DNA of 16,638 bases from Deltaproteobacteria bacterium (GTDB lineage Bacteria > Desulfobacterota > Desulfovibrionia > Desulfovibrionales > Desulfovibrionaceae), in the NCBI GenBank assembly GCA_031280335.1, contig JAITGZ010000196.1, forward strand, positions 1 through 16,638, read 5' to 3'. Made by a program: the position numbers and the translations under genes. A model generated the notes under the pieces. That model worked only from the letters and a program-made list of their open reading frames with translations, was not told where the DNA came from and did no database searches. Positions 13,287-16,638 of the stretch are shown one piece after another; the first letter of the stretch is position 1, and every line of letters starts with the position of its first letter.

Positions 13287-13310
13287 CTTTGTTCATATTT
13301 ATGAACAAAG
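13287..13310. promoter_or_regulatory. Perfect 24-bp operator-like palindrome between the radical SAM gene and uvrC
   Basis: CTTTGTTCAT, spacer ATTT, ATGAACAAAG: ten perfectly complementary base pairs. It ends 10 bp upstream of the radical SAM start codon and touches its GAGG ribosome binding site, and it is 77 bp upstream of the uvrC start. The GTTC...GAAC half-sites recall those used by some LexA proteins, but the spacing differs from the well-known boxes, so the regulator is not identified. An mRNA hairpin hiding the ribosome binding site is the alternative. Confidence 0.55.
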
Positions 13311-13386
13311 ATAAAAAAAGCAAGCAAAAGTTTTGTCGCGTATATCTCCTTGCCGCTTCCGCCCCGACTCTGTTAAAAAACAGGGC

Positions 13387-15360
13387 ATGCTGAAGCCGGA
13401 CTTAAGCCGTATCCCCCTGACCCCAGGGGTATATTTATTCCTGAACGCACAGGGATCAGTCATTTATGCGGGCAAGGCCAAGAATCTGCGCCGTAGGCTG
13501 GCTTCTTATTTCAGACCGGAGGACCAACTCACCCCCAAAACCAAATCCATGCTGGCTAGGGCGGTAAATCTGGAAACCATCAGCACGGGCACGGATAATG
13601 AAGCCTTGCTGCTGGAGGCCGGGCTGATCAAAAAACATCGCCCCCATTATAATATCCTGTTGCGGGACGATAAAGACTATCCGCTTTTCCGGCTGGATCA
13701 AAGCTCGGCCTATCCCCGTCTGGAAATAACGCGGCAATCCCGCAGTAAGTCCAGACGGATAGCCCGCTCCGTACCGTCTGGAGAAAGCGCCCAGGGCAAG
13801 CCCCCCGCTCCGGCCAAATTTTTCGGACCTTTTTCCTCCGCTGGCGATGCCCGGGCCGCCTGGCATACCATTCACAAGGCTTTTCCCTTGCGGCGCTGCT
13901 CGGACCGCAGCATGAAGAATCGAACTAGGCCATGCTTATATTACCATTTGGGTCAATGCCTGGCTCCCTGCGTTTTGGATGTGCCACCAGAACAATACGC
14001 CGCCATGACGGATAAGATCATCCTGCTGCTGGAGGGTAAATCCAGCGAACTTCTGCGTCTTATGGAACATGAAATGCGCCAAGCATCTGACCGGTTGGAA
14101 TTTGAAAAGGCGGCCCGTCTGCGCAATCAAATCCGGGCGGTGCAAAGCACAGTGGAAAAACAGTCTGTGGTGCTGGAAAACGAACGTGATCTTGATGCTG
14201 TGGGTTTGATGGAAAATGAGCGCGGCCTCGGCCTTGGCCTGCTCATAGTACGCGGCGGCGCGCTTTTAGGCAACCGGAACTATTTTTGGCCCGGATTGGG
14301 ACTGGCGGACGCGGAAGAACTGCTTTACGGCTTTCTGCTGCAACACTATGCCTGGACTGAAAACATCCCTCCGGATATTTTGATTCCATGGCCGGCCAAA
14401 CGGGCGATGAACGAAAACTTGACGAACGCCGTACCTCTGTCGGACGACACTCCACCGGATACGCACAGTTATGAAGATGAAATATTTGATCACCGTGAAG
14501 TGGAACAGGCATTAAGCGCCACGCGCGGCGGCCCGGTGCGCATATCCTCTCCCAAAAGCTCCGCAGAGTTCAGCCTGCTCGGACTGGCCTCAACCAACGC
14601 CCGCGATCATGCGCGCCAAGAGACCCAGCAACATCTGCCGCAGCAGCTTGCCATAGTCTTCATGCGTGATGAGCCGGTCATGAGGATTGAGGCGGTGGAT
14701 GTGTCACACCTTGCTGGCAGCGCCACCCGGGCCGGAATGGTGGTTTTTGAAGACGGACGTCCGCTGACCGAGGCATGGCGTTCTTATTCCTTTGATCCAG
14801 GAGAGGGAGGCGGGGATGACTACGCCGTGCTGGCGGCCTGGGCTATACGCCGCGCCAAGGAAGGCCCGCCCTGGCCGGATTTGCTGCTCATTGACGGAGG
14901 GCGCGGGCAGCTTAATGCCGTACGCCGCGCCTTAAGCCCGTATTTGCCGGAGCAACCCTTTGCTCTGGCCGCCATCGCCAAGGCCAGAACAGAAGAAGGG
15001 CACAGCGACCGGCGGGCCGGCAACATCAATGACCGCATCTTTCTGCCCGGACGCTCCAACCCCCTAAACCTCAGACCTGGTTCGCCAGAATTGCTTTTTT
15101 TGCAACATGTGCGTAACCAGGCGCATAATTTCGTCATCGGCAGACACCGCCGGGCTCGCGCCAGACCAGTTCTGACCAGCGCCCTGCAAGGCATACCAGG
15201 ACTGGGTCCGGTCTTTACCCGTGAGTTATGGAAACAATTTGACTCCCTGCAAAACATGCGCGATGCCAAAGATGAAGAACTGCACCGCATCCCCGGTATG
15301 GGGCCGGTGCGTATAAAAACTCTGCGTGCCCATCTGGCCAGGATTATCGACCGGGACTAG
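13387..15360 (+). CDS. uvrC: Excinuclease ABC subunit C
   Basis: UvrC makes the two incisions around a DNA lesion in nucleotide excision repair, acting with UvrB. The 657-residue product has the N-terminal GIY-YIG nuclease (GVYLFLNAQGSVIYAGKAKNLRRRL region, 14-38). Four cysteines C171-x11-C183-x7-C191-x3-C195 match the spacing of the iron-sulfur ligands in E. coli UvrC. A UVR domain (about 220-256, EFEKAARLRNQI) is present, as is an RNase H-like nuclease with VDVSHLAG (Asp438), LIDGGRGQLN (Asp503) and His580, then two C-terminal helix-hairpin-helix motifs (IPGLGP, IPGMGP). It is longer than the common 600-620 residues because of inserts near 117-143 and 338-370. The ATG at 13387 gives the family start. 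The ribosome binding site is weak (ACAGG only 2 nt away), and an in-frame TTG at 13333 is the alternative. Identification is certain. Confidence 0.97.
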   Translation: MLKPDLSRIPLTPGVYLFLNAQGSVIYAGKAKNLRRRLASYFRPEDQLTPKTKSMLARAVNLETISTGTDNEALLLEAGLIKKHRPHYNILLRDDKDYPLFRLDQSSAYPRLEITRQSRSKSRRIARSVPSGESAQGKPPAPAKFFGPFSSAGDARAAWHTIHKAFPLRRCSDRSMKNRTRPCLYYHLGQCLAPCVLDVPPEQYAAMTDKIILLLEGKSSELLRLMEHEMRQASDRLEFEKAARLRNQIRAVQSTVEKQSVVLENERDLDAVGLMENERGLGLGLLIVRGGALLGNRNYFWPGLGLADAEELLYGFLLQHYAWTENIPPDILIPWPAKRAMNENLTNAVPLSDDTPPDTHSYEDEIFDHREVEQALSATRGGPVRISSPKSSAEFSLLGLASTNARDHARQETQQHLPQQLAIVFMRDEPVMRIEAVDVSHLAGSATRAGMVVFEDGRPLTEAWRSYSFDPGEGGGDDYAVLAAWAIRRAKEGPPWPDLLLIDGGRGQLNAVRRALSPYLPEQPFALAAIAKARTEEGHSDRRAGNINDRIFLPGRSNPLNLRPGSPELLFLQHVRNQAHNFVIGRHRRARARPVLTSALQGIPGLGPVFTRELWKQFDSLQNMRDAKDEELHRIPGMGPVRIKTLRAHLARIIDRD

Positions 15361-15535
15361 GCAGAAAACCCTCCGGAGGCTTCTGGAGCCTGAGCGCCTG
15401 CCCCATGTTGAAATGTGCCTGACTTGCCGGGAGAGGATTCCCTGTCCACCTGCCCAATTACCCCCTGAGGAGCGCGTCCCTTGGGGGGTTCAATCCTCAA
15501 AAACCGGAACAAGACAGGCTTTAAGGAAAATATGC
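15361..15535. other. uvrC-hypD intergenic region
   Basis: The 175-bp gap holds a small palindrome CCTCCGGAGG just after the uvrC stop and an imperfect inverted repeat at about 15462-15487 (CCCCCTGAGG / CCTTGGGGG) ahead of hypD. No clear terminator T run and no gene is seen. A promoter for hypD could lie here, but none can be picked confidently. Confidence 0.4.
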
Positions 15536-16638
15536 ATGAAAAAAAATATCTTTTCTTCCCTGCGCGCCTTGGGCGACCCCTCCATGGGGCGCGCCTTGCT
15601 GAAAAAGCTGGAAACGTTACTGGGGCGTTACGGACAGCCCCTGCGTTTTATGGAAGTCTGCGGCACACATACGGTGAGCATTTTTCGCAGCGGACTGCGC
15701 TCCTTGCTCCCCCCAGGCCTGACCCATATTTCCGGTCCGGGCTGCCCGGTCTGCGTTACCCATGACAGTGAAATCACCGCCTGCCTTCATCTGGCTAAAA
15801 AAACCGGTATCTGCCTGGCCAGCTTTGGCGACCTTTTGCGCGTACCCGGCCCCGATGGACTCAGCCTCAAAGACGCCAGGGCGCTGGGGGCCTGGGTGGA
15901 AGTGATCTATTCCCCGCAGGATGCCATGGCCCTGGCCCGAAAATACCGGCAGGCACAGGTGGTGTTTCTAGGCGCTGGTTTTGAAACCACCGCCCCGGCT
16001 GTGGCCGCCTGCCTGCGCCTGGCCAAACGGGAAAAACTAGAAAATTTTTACGTTCTAAGCCTGCACAAACTGGTGCCCCCGGCCCTGCGCGCACTGCTAC
16101 ACGATGGGGACGCGGGAACGGTGGACGCCTTTATTCTGCCGGGCCATGTCTCATCCATTTTGGGCATGGAGCCATACCGCTTTATTGCGGAAGAATTCCT
16201 ACGGCCCGGCGTGATCACCGGTTTTGAGCCGGCGGACATTATCCAGGCCCTGATCATGACTCTGCAAACTCTGCTGGAGAATCGCCCTGCCATCCTCAAC
16301 CAATACAGCCGAGCCGTTTCTCCCCAGGGCAACCCCAAGGCCAGAGAGATCATGCTGGAGGTCTTTAGGCCCCAAAACGCCCTCTGGCGCGGCCTGGGAG
16401 AACTACCCGCCAGCGGTCTGACCCCAAGAGAGGATTACGCGGATTTTGACGCCTGGCGCGTCTTTGGCCTGGAGCCTTGTGAAACCGCGCCCCCGGCCGG
16501 CTGCCGTTGTGGCGATGTACTCAAGGGCAAAATCAACCCGCCGGAATGCGTACTCTTCGCCCGCGCCTGTACCCCGGCCAAACCGGTAGGGCCGTGCATG
16601 GTCTCCTCTGAAGGCAGCTGCGCGGCCTGGTACCGCTA
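15536..16638 (+). CDS. hypD: Hydrogenase formation protein HypD (3' end cut by the window)
   Basis: HypD works with HypC and HypE in the cytoplasm to build the Fe(CN)2CO group of the NiFe hydrogenase active site. The frame from the ATG at 15536 stays open to the window edge and yields 367 codons, only slightly short of the usual length. Motifs are FMEVCGTHT (38-46, Cys42), ISGPGCPVCVTHDSEI (65-80, Cys70 and Cys73), the GAGFETTAPAVAA block and LPGHVSSILG. The cysteine-rich C-terminus CRCGDVLKGKI, ECVLFARACTP and GPCMVSSEGSCAAWYR holds the [4Fe-4S] ligands. All expected cysteines are there. AAGGA lies 8 nt upstream of the ATG. An overlapping ATG at 15532 is in another frame. It follows uvrC by 175 bp with no obvious functional link. 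Truncation is only by the window end. Confidence 0.97.
   Translation, partial: MKKNIFSSLRALGDPSMGRALLKKLETLLGRYGQPLRFMEVCGTHTVSIFRSGLRSLLPPGLTHISGPGCPVCVTHDSEITACLHLAKKTGICLASFGDLLRVPGPDGLSLKDARALGAWVEVIYSPQDAMALARKYRQAQVVFLGAGFETTAPAVAACLRLAKREKLENFYVLSLHKLVPPALRALLHDGDAGTVDAFILPGHVSSILGMEPYRFIAEEFLRPGVITGFEPADIIQALIMTLQTLLENRPAILNQYSRAVSPQGNPKAREIMLEVFRPQNALWRGLGELPASGLTPREDYADFDAWRVFGLEPCETAPPAGCRCGDVLKGKINPPECVLFARACTPAKPVGPCMVSSEGSCAAWYR

Noticed and set aside
15481..15765. 94-codon plus-strand frame near the hypD start
   Set aside because: It is out of frame with hypD, whose motifs run continuously from 15536 to the window end.

Overview
The window looks like a chromosomal segment of a sulfate-reducing deltaproteobacterium of the Desulfovibrio/Bilophila type (Desulfovibrionaceae). 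The grounds are a TRAP transporter, a HypD hydrogenase maturation factor, the gene set CvpA-MazG-AI-2E-like permease, moderately high GC and many GC-rich intergenic hairpins. The taxonomic assignment is inference from gene content, not from a marker gene. No tRNA, rRNA, CRISPR array, transposase or phage gene is visible.

Left part (about 190-7199, all minus strand): reading in the direction of transcription, a small SLOG/YpsA-like nucleotide-binding protein (7199-6648) is followed by the three core genes of an acetoin/2-oxoacid dehydrogenase complex: E1 alpha (acoA), E1 beta (acoB) and E2 with one lipoyl domain and two E3-binding domains (acoC). A complete TRAP transporter then follows: solute-binding DctP, small permease DctQ and large permease DctM. 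The tight spacing of aco and the short gap to dctP suggest that the transporter imports a substrate that the dehydrogenase cleaves to acetyl-CoA. No E3 (lipoamide dehydrogenase) gene is in the window. GC-rich hairpins between dctP and dctQ could set the binding protein to membrane protein ratio.

Middle part (7482-10700, plus strand): a divergent operon carries a Desulfovibrio-type hypothetical protein with a C-terminal CPCC...C cluster, a CvpA-family membrane protein, the NTP pyrophosphohydrolase MazG, and an AI-2E/PerM family permease. It ends in strong hairpins. Its leader holds two back-to-back hairpins.

Right part (11045-16638): a minus-strand pair encodes a radical SAM protein of the putative DNA modification/repair family (TIGR03916 type) and its partner with a DUF4130 domain (TIGR03915 type). 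It is divergent from uvrC, across a 110-bp region containing a perfect operator-like palindrome. After uvrC comes hypD, cut off by the window end a few residues before its stop.

The most unusual structure is a 286-bp, hairpin-rich, MITE-like element (10780-11065) with imperfect terminal inverted repeats beginning TTTAGAGC. One of its ends supplies the last codons and the stop codon of the DUF4130 gene, and a solo copy of the same end supplies the last codons and the stop of the radical SAM gene. Two other short repeat families (a GGGGCTGYYGCCC hairpin and a TTCGGCCGA-containing segment) recur between genes.
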